Source of the DNA: Bacteroidota bacterium
GTDB lineage: Bacteria; Bacteroidota; Ignavibacteria; Ignavibacteriales; Ignavibacteriaceae
Assembly (NCBI GenBank): GCA_023453665.1
Contig: JAEXTA010000230.1
Span: 1 to 11,427, forward strand
Direction: 5' to 3'
Length of the DNA stretch: 11,427 nt
Shown here: in pieces, positions 1 through 7,181 of the stretch
Layout: the number at the start of each line of letters is the position of its first letter
Position numbering within the stretch: position 1 is the stretch's first letter
Translations under genes and position numbers: made by a program
The notes under the pieces: generated by a model
Seen by the model: the letters and a program-made list of their open reading frames with translations, nothing else
Told to the model about the DNA's origin: nothing
Database searches by the model: none

Positions 1-407
1 CCATAAACTATCTGCAGAATTTCTGTTAATACGGGATGAGAGAACTGATATAAAAAATGTGTCGGATCTGTTCCAAACATCCACCGGTCTATTTCGATAA
101 AAAGATAATCATAGTCCACAACCCGGATAGGTTTTATCATCGCATAAAGCTGTTTGAATGTAAGCAGTATCAGCGGGGCAATGTACCAGTAGTGAATTAT
201 TCTCCAGATTCTTTTTGAAGATTTATGTTCGAGATAGGAGATTAAGAATGCAAATGTGATAACTCCAACGTCAATCAATAACCAGTTAATCGTGTTTTCA
301 ATTACATCATTATAAATGATATGAAGTATCATCAGGAAAACAGAGAATGTGCAAACAACCAGGTCGAATGCTTTAAGGTTATGTAAAAAACTTTTTAGAA
401 TGTTCAT
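1..407 (-). CDS. PAP2-superfamily membrane protein, N-terminal part (runs off the left edge)
   Basis: This is an open frame with an ATG at 407-405 and 135 codons visible before the window ends, so the C-terminus is missing. It begins MNILKSFLHN and shows three hydrophobic stretches, at about residues 14-31, 41-58 and 72-84. Next comes a segment with IDRWMFGTDPTHFL and SHPVLTEILQIVY (about residues 105-135). An acidic-aromatic segment with 'DR..FG.DPT' followed by 'HP.LTE..Q..Y' is typical just upstream of the catalytic half in PAP2-type lipid phosphatases and inositolphosphotransferase-like proteins. The catalytic KX6RP, PSGH and SRX5HX3D motifs would lie outside the window, so activity cannot be judged. 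The start lies 25 bases after the rsmA stop, which suggests co-transcription. No Shine-Dalgarno is visible. The family call is from pattern memory only; it is certainly an integral membrane protein. Confidence 0.68.
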   Translation of the reverse strand, partial: MNILKSFLHNLKAFDLVVCTFSVFLMILHIIYNDVIENTINWLLIDVGVITFAFLISYLEHKSSKRIWRIIHYWYIAPLILLTFKQLYAMIKPIRVVDYDYLFIEIDRWMFGTDPTHFLYQFSHPVLTEILQIVY

Positions 408-432
408 CAGGGGAAAAGTGTTTAAGAATTTC

Positions 433-1224
433 CTATTCTATCTGAAAATTTTTATTTATCACGAACTGCGATAGTTCTTCAAATTGGTTCAGTTCAAGCT
501 GTTCAGCACGCTTAGTTAAATCGATTCCGCAATTGCTGAAATCAAGACTGGCAAATATACTATTACTCAAAGAATTTTTTATAGTTTTTCTTCTAGTATT
601 GAACATAGCTTTTACCAACGCTATAAAAATTTTCTTTTCATACTGTTTTATTTCTATATCTCTGAAACGAATATGAATCAAAGCAGAATTAACTTTTGGT
701 TTAGGATAGAAAACATTAGGAGATACTTTAAAACAAAGACGTACATCACAGAATTTATTAAGAACTACTGCTAGTATTCCATAACTTTTATTCCCCGCTG
801 AGGCTGTCATTCTTAATGCCACATCATGTTGTATCATAAAAATTGCATCACTGATAAGTGAATGGTTCTCAATCAACTTAAAGATGATTGGGGAGGTGAT
901 ATTATAAGGTATATTTCCTGCTACCTTAATTTTTGTCCCCGGCTTTTTCAAACTTACAAGGTCGATTTTCAAAAAATCATTCTGAATAACATTTAATCCC
1001 GGCAATTTCTCTTTTAGAATGTTTACGGCTCTTGTATCTATTTCTATAGCAGTAAGAGAAGGGTTGGCATCTATAAGATGTTCTGTTAATGAACCTAGTC
1101 CCGGACCTATTTCAATAAGATTATCATCGTGCTGCGGGTTAATCTCTTTAACAATTTTAAGCAGAATGTTCCTGTCGGTTAAATAATTTTGTCCGAACTT
1201 TTTCAGCGGTTTAATTTTTTGCAT
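433..1224 (-). CDS. rsmA: 16S rRNA (adenine1518-N6/adenine1519-N6)-dimethyltransferase RsmA/KsgA
   Basis: The enzyme dimethylates two adjacent adenines in the 3'-terminal hairpin of 16S rRNA, using S-adenosylmethionine, late in small-subunit assembly. The 263-residue length fits the family (about 270). Visible motifs are FGQNYL (residues 10-15, the family's FGQNFL), the SAM-binding loop EIGPGLGSLTEHL (38-50), the acidic ribose-binding strand end IEID (60-63), NDFL (82-85), and the catalytic motif NIPYNI (104-109, the NLPYN type). A C-terminal 'VFYPKPKVNSALI' stretch (about residue 170 on) is also characteristic. The ATG at 1224-1222 gives the expected short N-terminus, and no Shine-Dalgarno precedes it. 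The gene is transcribed away from the ROK kinase and is probably first in a transcript with the PAP2-like gene. No key residue appears to be missing. Confidence 0.97.
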   Translation of the reverse strand: MQKIKPLKKFGQNYLTDRNILLKIVKEINPQHDDNLIEIGPGLGSLTEHLIDANPSLTAIEIDTRAVNILKEKLPGLNVIQNDFLKIDLVSLKKPGTKIKVAGNIPYNITSPIIFKLIENHSLISDAIFMIQHDVALRMTASAGNKSYGILAVVLNKFCDVRLCFKVSPNVFYPKPKVNSALIHIRFRDIEIKQYEKKIFIALVKAMFNTRRKTIKNSLSNSIFASLDFSNCGIDLTKRAEQLELNQFEELSQFVINKNFQIE

Positions 1225-1321
1225 ATATAAAGTTAGATATAAGCGTGTGTTTTATCAATTTCTTTTTGAAATGATATTAAATGAATTGTTGTTTAAGAAA
1301 ATAAATATTTCTAAGTTTTCA
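1225..1321. promoter_or_regulatory. Divergent intergenic region between rsmA and the ROK kinase
   Basis: This 97-base, very AT-rich gap lies between two genes read away from each other, so it should hold both promoters. I could not find a convincing -35/-10 pair or a Bacteroidota-type TAnnTTTG element on either strand. The plus-strand frame stays open back to a GTG at 1247, but translation from there would give an unconserved-looking 25-residue extension and leave only 22 bases for both promoters. The role is inferred from gene arrangement alone. Confidence 0.45.
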
Positions 1322-2341
1322 ATGTCTGAACTAAATCCAATAACAATTTTACTGCCGGAGGACATCCTGGAAAAAAATTATGTGATAAGTATTGATATGG
1401 GCGGCACTAAAATTCTTGGTGCAGCTATTAACTCGCGGGAAGGGATTATTGCCCGTGTTAAAAAACCCACCGAAGTAAATTCAAATCACAGAATATATGT
1501 TAATCATCTTGCTGAACTGGTAAATGATGTGATAGTAGCCGGGAGATTAAAACCCACCCAGGTTAAAGCAGTTTGTCTGGGAGTGCCTGGTTTACTAAAC
1601 CCTTTTACCGGGGTTATTGCTGTTGCTCCAAACCTCGGTTTAAAAAATTTCAACATAAAACAGAAGCTTGAAAAGTTAGTTCCATATCCAATATTAATTG
1701 AGAACGATGTTAACCTTGGCGCATTAGGTATTAAACATTTTGGTCTTGGAAAAAATGCAAAAGATATGCTTGTTGTTTTCATCGGAACAGGAATAGGCGG
1801 CGCACTTATTTTTGACGGCAGAATTTTCAGAGGAGCAAACTTTGCAGCAGGAGAAATTGGACATATACAGATTGACAAAAACGGACCTCTCTGCGGTTGT
1901 GGTAAAAGAGGGTGTTTTGAAAGTTTTGCCAGCAGATCGTCAATTGTTCGCTCAATTAAAAAAGATCTGAGCGGCAACAAAAAAAGTTATCTCAGTAAAA
2001 TAGTCAGTGAAGGCAAACCTGTTAAAAGCAGGGCTCTTGCAGAAGCAGTGAAAGCAAAAGATAAAGTGGTCATCACACATCTGACCAATGCCTGTGAAAC
2101 TATCGGGCAGGTTTTATCTAACACAACAAATTTGCTTAACCTTGATTTGATTGTTTTAGGCGGAGGCTTAATTGAAGCTCTCGATCAGTTTATGATGCCG
2201 GTTATACGTCGTTCGTTCAGGAAGAATGTTTTAAAAGATTCTGCAAAAGGATTAAAAATATTACCGACTAAACTTGGTGATGATGCCGCCTTATATGGCG
2301 GAATTCCGCTTGCTGAAGAATTTCTTAAAGTAAAAGTTTAA
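1322..2341 (+). CDS. ROK-family sugar kinase (glucokinase-like)
   Basis: This is probably a cytoplasmic ATP-dependent hexose or N-acyl-hexosamine kinase. With the ATG at 1322 the protein has 339 residues, close to the usual ROK length. It shows the phosphate-binding DMGGTK loop (residues 25-30), the IENDVN segment with the catalytic-base Asp129, and the second glycine loop GTGIGGALI. It also has the complete ROK zinc site: His181 in GEIGHI, and Cys191, Cys193 and Cys198 in CGCGKRGC, followed by Glu200. A C-terminal LGGGLIEA stretch fits the adenosine-binding region. The reading frame extends upstream to GTG 1247 (364 residues), with an in-frame ATG at 1271. I prefer 1322 because the extra residues match nothing in the family and would nearly abolish the divergent promoter space. 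The substrate cannot be decided; glucose is the usual default for this clade. The gene ends exactly at the convergent ABC-F stop. Confidence 0.9.
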   Translation: MSELNPITILLPEDILEKNYVISIDMGGTKILGAAINSREGIIARVKKPTEVNSNHRIYVNHLAELVNDVIVAGRLKPTQVKAVCLGVPGLLNPFTGVIAVAPNLGLKNFNIKQKLEKLVPYPILIENDVNLGALGIKHFGLGKNAKDMLVVFIGTGIGGALIFDGRIFRGANFAAGEIGHIQIDKNGPLCGCGKRGCFESFASRSSIVRSIKKDLSGNKKSYLSKIVSEGKPVKSRALAEAVKAKDKVVITHLTNACETIGQVLSNTTNLLNLDLIVLGGGLIEALDQFMMPVIRRSFRKNVLKDSAKGLKILPTKLGDDAALYGGIPLAEEFLKVKV

Positions 2342-2346
2342 TTAAA
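2337..2346. other. Abutting convergent stop codons with no spacer
   Basis: The ROK kinase TAA (2339-2341) is followed immediately by the reverse-complement TAA of the ABC-F gene (2342-2344), giving zero intergenic bases. The resulting TTTAATTAAA is a 10-base perfect palindrome, but its core follows automatically from two adjoining TAA stops. There is no GC-rich hairpin with a U-tract here, so any terminator for either gene must lie inside the other coding region, or the transcripts overlap. Confidence 0.9.
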
Positions 2347-4288
2347 ACTGTGCTTCAATTTTCTGTAGTTCTTCGGAAAGCGCTGACCATTCGTTCAATT
2401 TATTTTCAAGCTGCAATTTGACATTATTAAACTCCCTTGTCTTGTTTGTCAACTCACCCGTATTGCCGTATGCTTCAGGGCTGGATAAATATTCTTCAAG
2501 TGTTTTTTGCTGAACCTCAAGACTTTCAATTTCCTTTTCAACAGAAGCAATTTTTTTAACAACATCTTTAGACGCATTATATTTTTTCTGGCGTAATTCA
2601 GCTTCCTGTCTTTTTAATTCTTTTTTTGAGTAAGTGTCATCAGCAATTCGTTGCTTAGCAGATGTAGTTTCATCGACTTGTTCATCAAGCTGCTTTTTAT
2701 AAAGATAGTAATCAATATCACCCTCATATAATTTGACGATTCCTTTTCTGATCTCAACAACTTTGTTAACCAGCGGACGAAGAAAATCAATGTCGTGTGA
2801 TACAAGAATAAGTGAACCTTTAAAATTTATAAGAGCCTTTTGCAGCACAGCTTTTGATGAAATATCCAAATGGTTTGTTGGTTCATCAAGAATTATAAAA
2901 TTAGATTTGGTCAGCAGAATCTTTGCAAGAGCTACACGGCTTTTTTCACCACCCGATAAAACACCGATATTCTTAAATACATCATCATCATGAAATAAAA
3001 AAGAACCGAGCAGAGTTCGCAATTGTCCGAGTGTTTTGTCTTCTGCAATTCCTTCAACTGTTTCTATAATGTCGAGACTGGTATCAAGGTTATCTGCAAC
3101 ATCCTGCGCGTAGTAAGAAATAATTGTATTATGTCCGGGTATTCTTTCTCCAGCTTCAAAGTTTAACACACCTGCAATTATTTTTGCAAGTGTTGATTTT
3201 CCAGCGCCATTTGGTCCGACGAATGCAATCTTATCTCCGCGGTCAACCTGAAAGTTTAAATTCTCAAAAATCTTTTTATTACTGTAAGATTTAAAAAGCT
3301 TATTGAGTGTGATATTGGTTTTACCGCTCTGCGGAGGTTCAGGAAAGTAAATATTAATCCTGGAAGTGTCTTCCGGAAGTTCAACAAGTTCTACCTTTTC
3401 AAGTTGCTTTATTCTGCTTTGAACCTGTTTTGCTTTGGTGGATTTGTATCTGAACCGTTCAATAAATCTTTGTGTTTCTTTAATTTTTTTTTGCTGCAGT
3501 ACGTACTGATCAATGGCCAGTCTGTCTCGTTCCTCTTTAAATTTCAGATACTGATCATAAGACCCGTTGTACACATTAAATTTTGTAAGGTAAATTTCCA
3601 GTGTTTTGTTTGTCACCTGGTTGATAAAATGTTTATCATGTGAAACGATTAACAACGCACCTTTATATGCTTTTAAGAAAGAGATTAACCAGTTCAGAGA
3701 ATCGAGATCAAGATGATTGGTTGGTTCATCCAGAAGAAGAATATCATTCTGTGATATAAGGATTTTAGCAAGAGCAATTCTCATTTGCCAGCCGCCGCTA
3801 AACTCATCTGTTAATCGAGTAAAATCTGATTCTTCAAAGCCAAGACCTTTCAGAATCTTTTTTAGATTTGCTTCGGTACTATAAACGTCTAATGCTTCCA
3901 GTTTGTGATGTACTTCACCTAAAGTGTTTACAAGATCTTCCCGTTCTTCGTCAGTAAGGTTTTCCGAACCAAGACGAAAAGTAATTTCTTTTTCTTTTTC
4001 CTGTAGGATAACGGCATCTGTCAAAGCCGATGTAGCTTCATCGATAAGAGTTCTGCCTTTGTGTGTTACATTTTCCTGCGGAAGGTAACCAACGGTAATA
4101 TTTTTTTGTTTGTTGACACTTCCGTCCTCAGGCAGTAATTCACCGGATATAATTTTTAGTAAAGATGATTTGCCCGTTCCATTAGCGCCGACAAGTGAAA
4201 TACGATCACCGGCATTGATCCTGAAACTTACATCGTTGAAAAGATATTTCCCCGAAAACTGAAGGGATATACGAGAAAGATCGAGCAT
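2342..4288 (-). CDS. ABC-F family ATP-binding cassette ATPase (ribosome-associated type)
   Basis: This soluble protein has two ABC domains and no membrane segments. ABC-F proteins of this class bind the ribosomal E site and act in translation; some confer antibiotic resistance. Cassette 1 has Walker A GANGTGKS (34-41), signature FSGGW (163-167) and Walker B with LLLDEPTNHLD (184-194). Cassette 2 has GPNGAGKS (358-365), LSGGE (444-448) and ILDEPTNHLD (466-475). Both cassettes have the switch histidine in a VSHD motif. The charged helical linker at about 245-315 corresponds to the P-site tRNA-interaction motif. Residues from about 540 to 648 are rich in Lys, Glu and Gln and look like a C-terminal coiled coil, as in Uup/YheS-like members. 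The 648-residue length is normal. It starts 19 bases after the PorZ-like gene and is probably co-transcribed. I see nothing that marks it as a resistance factor; a housekeeping role is more likely. Confidence 0.93.
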   Translation of the reverse strand: MLDLSRISLQFSGKYLFNDVSFRINAGDRISLVGANGTGKSSLLKIISGELLPEDGSVNKQKNITVGYLPQENVTHKGRTLIDEATSALTDAVILQEKEKEITFRLGSENLTDEEREDLVNTLGEVHHKLEALDVYSTEANLKKILKGLGFEESDFTRLTDEFSGGWQMRIALAKILISQNDILLLDEPTNHLDLDSLNWLISFLKAYKGALLIVSHDKHFINQVTNKTLEIYLTKFNVYNGSYDQYLKFKEERDRLAIDQYVLQQKKIKETQRFIERFRYKSTKAKQVQSRIKQLEKVELVELPEDTSRINIYFPEPPQSGKTNITLNKLFKSYSNKKIFENLNFQVDRGDKIAFVGPNGAGKSTLAKIIAGVLNFEAGERIPGHNTIISYYAQDVADNLDTSLDIIETVEGIAEDKTLGQLRTLLGSFLFHDDDVFKNIGVLSGGEKSRVALAKILLTKSNFIILDEPTNHLDISSKAVLQKALINFKGSLILVSHDIDFLRPLVNKVVEIRKGIVKLYEGDIDYYLYKKQLDEQVDETTSAKQRIADDTYSKKELKRQEAELRQKKYNASKDVVKKIASVEKEIESLEVQQKTLEEYLSSPEAYGNTGELTNKTREFNNVKLQLENKLNEWSALSEELQKIEAQF

Positions 4289-4307
4289 AGGTTAGTGTGG
4301 TTTTGAA

Positions 4308-6548
4308 CTATTCACGTAGAACAGCCACCTTTGTTGTAGAAACACTGTTTCCTTCTTTATCATAAGCAACAATAAGATATACACCGCTGGAAACAAAATT
4401 TCCAAAGTCATCTCTTCCATCCCAGTTTGCAACTCTTCCGCCGGGTGTAACAAACTTGCGAATAAGTTTACCCGAGATTGATAAAATTTTAATATCACAA
4501 TCGCGAATCAGTCCGTCTATTGTAAGTATTGTATTATCTGCATTTAATATGTAGGGACTTGGATAAACAAACAGTTCACTAAAACTTTCTGCTGGTTTGA
4601 TAGAAATTGTTTTAAATGATGTAAGTCCTTCCGCAGTAGCGGCATAAATTGTTCCCGAATTTTCATCCATTGTTAAACTGACAATCTGGTCAGATAAAAG
4701 CGAACTGTTTCTGCTGTCGAAAGCAGCTATCAACCGTGTTCCATCTGCATTTACTAATAATAGCCCCTGGTTTGTTCCAACCCATTTTTGGTTTAACGGA
4801 TCGACAACTATTGCATTTATTGATTGCTGTCTTAGTAGAAAACTTGAACTGATTCTGAACTGTGAATTTGATTGAGTAAGAGCTGCTTGTGTATTTGTAA
4901 GAATGTTCATTCCGGAAACAGTCCCTACCCACAAATCACCCCTACGATCAACAGCCAAAGATAAAATGCTGTTATTGTTTAATCCGTTGGCGGTTGTTAA
5001 AAATCCTGATTTATCATCACCTGTTTCTGAATAAGTTCCGTTTTCATTAAAGTAGAATAAACCAACTTTTTGCTGATCCTGACAAATGTACCATTTGGTA
5101 TTATATGCATCTATAACCAGACTAAATTTCAATTGAAGAGTTCTTCCTTGCTCAGCGGGAACTACAAAATGATGCCAGGTATCATTAGGCTGCAGCATTG
5201 AAAGCGATTGTCTTTCAGCGGACCAATAATTTAAAGCCCATATATTATTTTTTGAGTCAGCTTTTATCGATGTTATAACCACAAATTCAGGATCTTCAGG
5301 TATTCCGACTAAGTCAGTGTTTGAAGCATTGAAACTTGTAATAACCCCATCTTTAAGCCTTGCAAACCCGCGACCCCAATTCCCAAAATACTTTGTATTG
5401 TCGGGAGCTGAGTAGGCAGAGTAATAATCATTTGTTTGCAATTCAGGGTTTGAGGCAACATTGTAAGAAGACCATAAATTATTTTTTAACTGCATAATCC
5501 CAATCCCGCCATTGTCTTTGCCTGATGCGCAAAAGAGTACACCTTCCTGATCCACAATTATATCTCTGAAACGATTTGCCGCAGGACAGTTAGGAACGAA
5601 GAACTCGTGACCCTGTTCAGTTACATTTAAAATTCCGTTTATACTTGCTGCAAAATATCCGAATTGGTCATGTGAGGATAATTTTTTTAAAGGGACCGGG
5701 CTGGAAAAAATCTCCGTCAGATTTCCGTTTGTATAACTGCGGATTATATTTTGTGATAAAACGACAAGTGAATTTCCTTCGATGGTTACATCTGAAATTG
5801 ATTGATTGTTATATGCAGGCAGAAAAGGCTGCCAGCTAATACCGTTAAAAGCTGAAAAACCTTTATCAGTTGCGGCAATGAGTGTATCATTAAAACTGAA
5901 TACTTTAAATATGTTATTTGAAATTAATCCGTTTGCTGTTTGGTAAACATCCCACGATTCGGGTGCTGAAAGGTTAACCGCATTCGCTTTTGAAATTGCC
6001 AATCCTGATTCAGTACAGGAATAAATTCTGCCATCAAAAAAAATACTGTTTACTTTTATGTTTGAAGTTAAAGTGCCGAATTTGAAATACGTATCATAAA
6101 AGAAAAAATTTTCTGAATTTATTAACGAGATACCAAAATCTGTAGCAGCAAAAATGGTATCACCTTTGACGCTAAGTTCATTTATTCTTTTATTCGATTT
6201 ATCTGAATTAAAAATATCAAGTACTGTTTTAATGTTTTTTGTAGAAGGGTCATAAACATTAATTTTTCCATCTGCACTTCCAAACCAGATTTTACCGTAA
6301 CTGTCACTTTCAACTGCTGTAATTGATTCACCATTAAGTCCATCGGTTTTTGAAAGTATTAGGTAATCCTGCAGTGATAAATTATAAGAAAATACTCCGC
6401 CGGATGTAGCCGCCCAAATTTTATTATCAGCTAATGCGAATGCATTAACATTTTTTAAGTCAGAATAATTTTTCCAGTCTGAATACTGCTGTGCAGAAAT
6501 GCCTGATGCCAAAAGAATTGAGAATAAGAAGACCAACATTTTCTTCAT
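4308..6548 (-). CDS. Secreted PorZ-like protein: two beta-propellers plus FlgD-like/T9SS C-terminal domain
   Basis: The 746-residue protein starts with a signal peptide, MKKMLVFLFSILLASGISA, with likely cleavage before Gln20. I count fourteen propeller-blade strands of the type 'IWAATSGGVFSYN', starting near residues 43, 86, 131, 174, 222, 260, 298, 337, 386, 435, 484, 538, 588 and 633. Two also carry the two-component-regulator-propeller lead-in 'GLN..SI' (70-76 and 522-528). Residues 660-746 form a beta-sandwich: YPSPYI, then DIKILSISGKLIRKF, then WDGRDDFGNFVSSGVYL, ending in KVAVLRE. This fits FlgD-like/T9SS C-terminal domains. Signal peptide, fourteen blades and CTD is the architecture of PorZ, a cell-surface T9SS attachment-complex component, and the length agrees (PorZ is roughly 750-800). 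The N-terminal third, with DFGISLIN and YDTYFKFG, also resembles PorZ. Alternatives are a generic T9SS cargo protein or an orphan hybrid-sensor-like ectodomain. The export and propeller calls are firm; the PorZ assignment is inference. Confidence 0.72.
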   Translation of the reverse strand: MKKMLVFLFSILLASGISAQQYSDWKNYSDLKNVNAFALADNKIWAATSGGVFSYNLSLQDYLILSKTDGLNGESITAVESDSYGKIWFGSADGKINVYDPSTKNIKTVLDIFNSDKSNKRINELSVKGDTIFAATDFGISLINSENFFFYDTYFKFGTLTSNIKVNSIFFDGRIYSCTESGLAISKANAVNLSAPESWDVYQTANGLISNNIFKVFSFNDTLIAATDKGFSAFNGISWQPFLPAYNNQSISDVTIEGNSLVVLSQNIIRSYTNGNLTEIFSSPVPLKKLSSHDQFGYFAASINGILNVTEQGHEFFVPNCPAANRFRDIIVDQEGVLFCASGKDNGGIGIMQLKNNLWSSYNVASNPELQTNDYYSAYSAPDNTKYFGNWGRGFARLKDGVITSFNASNTDLVGIPEDPEFVVITSIKADSKNNIWALNYWSAERQSLSMLQPNDTWHHFVVPAEQGRTLQLKFSLVIDAYNTKWYICQDQQKVGLFYFNENGTYSETGDDKSGFLTTANGLNNNSILSLAVDRRGDLWVGTVSGMNILTNTQAALTQSNSQFRISSSFLLRQQSINAIVVDPLNQKWVGTNQGLLLVNADGTRLIAAFDSRNSSLLSDQIVSLTMDENSGTIYAATAEGLTSFKTISIKPAESFSELFVYPSPYILNADNTILTIDGLIRDCDIKILSISGKLIRKFVTPGGRVANWDGRDDFGNFVSSGVYLIVAYDKEGNSVSTTKVAVLRE

Positions 6549-6701
6549 AGAATTATGCTTTCTTTATTAGACTAAAAAATGAAAATGTAAAAATTCTTAT
6601 CCTTGCCTCAGAAAATAGGTGAATTTTTTGCAAACGAATTTAATACTTTATTAAAAGATGTGAAGTGTAAATTTTTAGTCATAAAATTATTTACAAGACC
6701 G
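6549..6701. other. Intergenic region between ribH and the PorZ-like gene
   Basis: This 153-base AT-rich stretch probably holds the promoter of the PorZ-like/ABC-F pair. TGTAAAT (6666-6672) and ATTTACA (6689-6695) can form a weak hairpin just after ribH, but there is no GC-rich stem or clean U-tract, so termination here is doubtful. On the minus strand a 24-codon frame (6682 to 6608, MTKNLHFTSF...) is open, with no ribosome site or recognisable sequence, and I do not call it a gene. No clear promoter hexamers were found. Confidence 0.4.
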
Positions 6702-7163
6702 TTAAATCTTTGTGAAGAGATCAGCCATTTCAATTGCTGATAAAGCTGCGTCCCAGCCTTTATTCCCGGATTTAGTACCCGATCTTTCAATTGCCTGTTC
6801 AATATTTTCTGTTGTTAAAACTCCAAATATTACAGGTAACTGGCTTGTCACAGAAACCTGCTGTATTCCACTGCTTGCGGCACCTGCAACATAATCGAAA
6901 TGAGGTGTTGCCCCTTTAATAACAGCACCGAGACAGATTATCGCATCAAATTTTTTTTGATTAGCAATTCTTAACGCAGCAACCGGAATTTCAAAAGCAC
7001 CAGGTACTTTAACTATTTCAATATTTTCAGATGCACAGCCGTGCCTTTTGAGGCAGTCAATTGCCCCGTCAACAAGGTTTTTTACAATTGATTCATTAAA
7101 ACGGCTTGCAATGATTGCAAACTTATAATTGGTCGCGTTCAGATTACCTTCAACTAATTTCAT
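6702..7163 (-). CDS. ribH: 6,7-dimethyl-8-ribityllumazine synthase
   Basis: The enzyme condenses 5-amino-6-ribitylaminouracil with 3,4-dihydroxy-2-butanone 4-phosphate, the penultimate step of riboflavin synthesis, usually as a pentamer or 60-subunit capsid. The 153 residues align with the family without gaps: RFN at 21-23, PGAFE (54-58), AVIKG (80-84), catalytic His88 in TPHFDYV, Phe113 in VIFGVL, and Arg127 with Lys135 in RSGTKSGNKG. These positions coincide with the active-site numbering of the Bacillus subtilis enzyme. The ATG at 7163-7161 is preceded by an A-rich leader (AACAAAAAAAAAGAAAACAA) instead of a Shine-Dalgarno, as is common in Bacteroidota. It starts 18 bases after the PHP gene stop. 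No other rib gene is in the window and there is no room for an FMN riboswitch, so it is probably expressed from the upstream regulator promoter. Confidence 0.97.
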   Translation of the reverse strand: MKLVEGNLNATNYKFAIIASRFNESIVKNLVDGAIDCLKRHGCASENIEIVKVPGAFEIPVAALRIANQKKFDAIICLGAVIKGATPHFDYVAGAASSGIQQVSVTSQLPVIFGVLTTENIEQAIERSGTKSGNKGWDAALSAIEMADLFTKI

Positions 7164-7181
7164 TTGTTTTCTTTTTTTTTG

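Noticed and set aside
1247..1321. N-terminal extension of the ROK kinase from a GTG start
   Set aside because: The 25 extra residues match nothing expected before the phosphate loop and would leave only 22 bases between divergent genes; ATG 1322 gives normal family length.
1504..1980. 158-codon open frame on the minus strand inside the ROK kinase gene
   Set aside because: It is antisense to a gene with complete family motifs; its translation (proline- and serine-rich, no recognisable domain) looks like a frame shadow.
2342..4288. ABC-F protein as an antibiotic-resistance factor
   Set aside because: Its length, FSGGW signature and C-terminal coiled coil fit housekeeping Uup/YheS-like members; nothing nearby (leader peptide, attenuator, mobile element) suggests an inducible resistance gene.
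6608..6682. Possible 24-residue minus-strand peptide gene after ribH
   Set aside because: It has no ribosome site, motif or hydrophobic segment, and a frame this short is expected by chance in AT-rich DNA.
6666..6695. Hairpin after ribH as an intrinsic terminator
   Set aside because: The stem is entirely A/T-rich with a bulge and has no following U-tract, so it would be a poor terminator.
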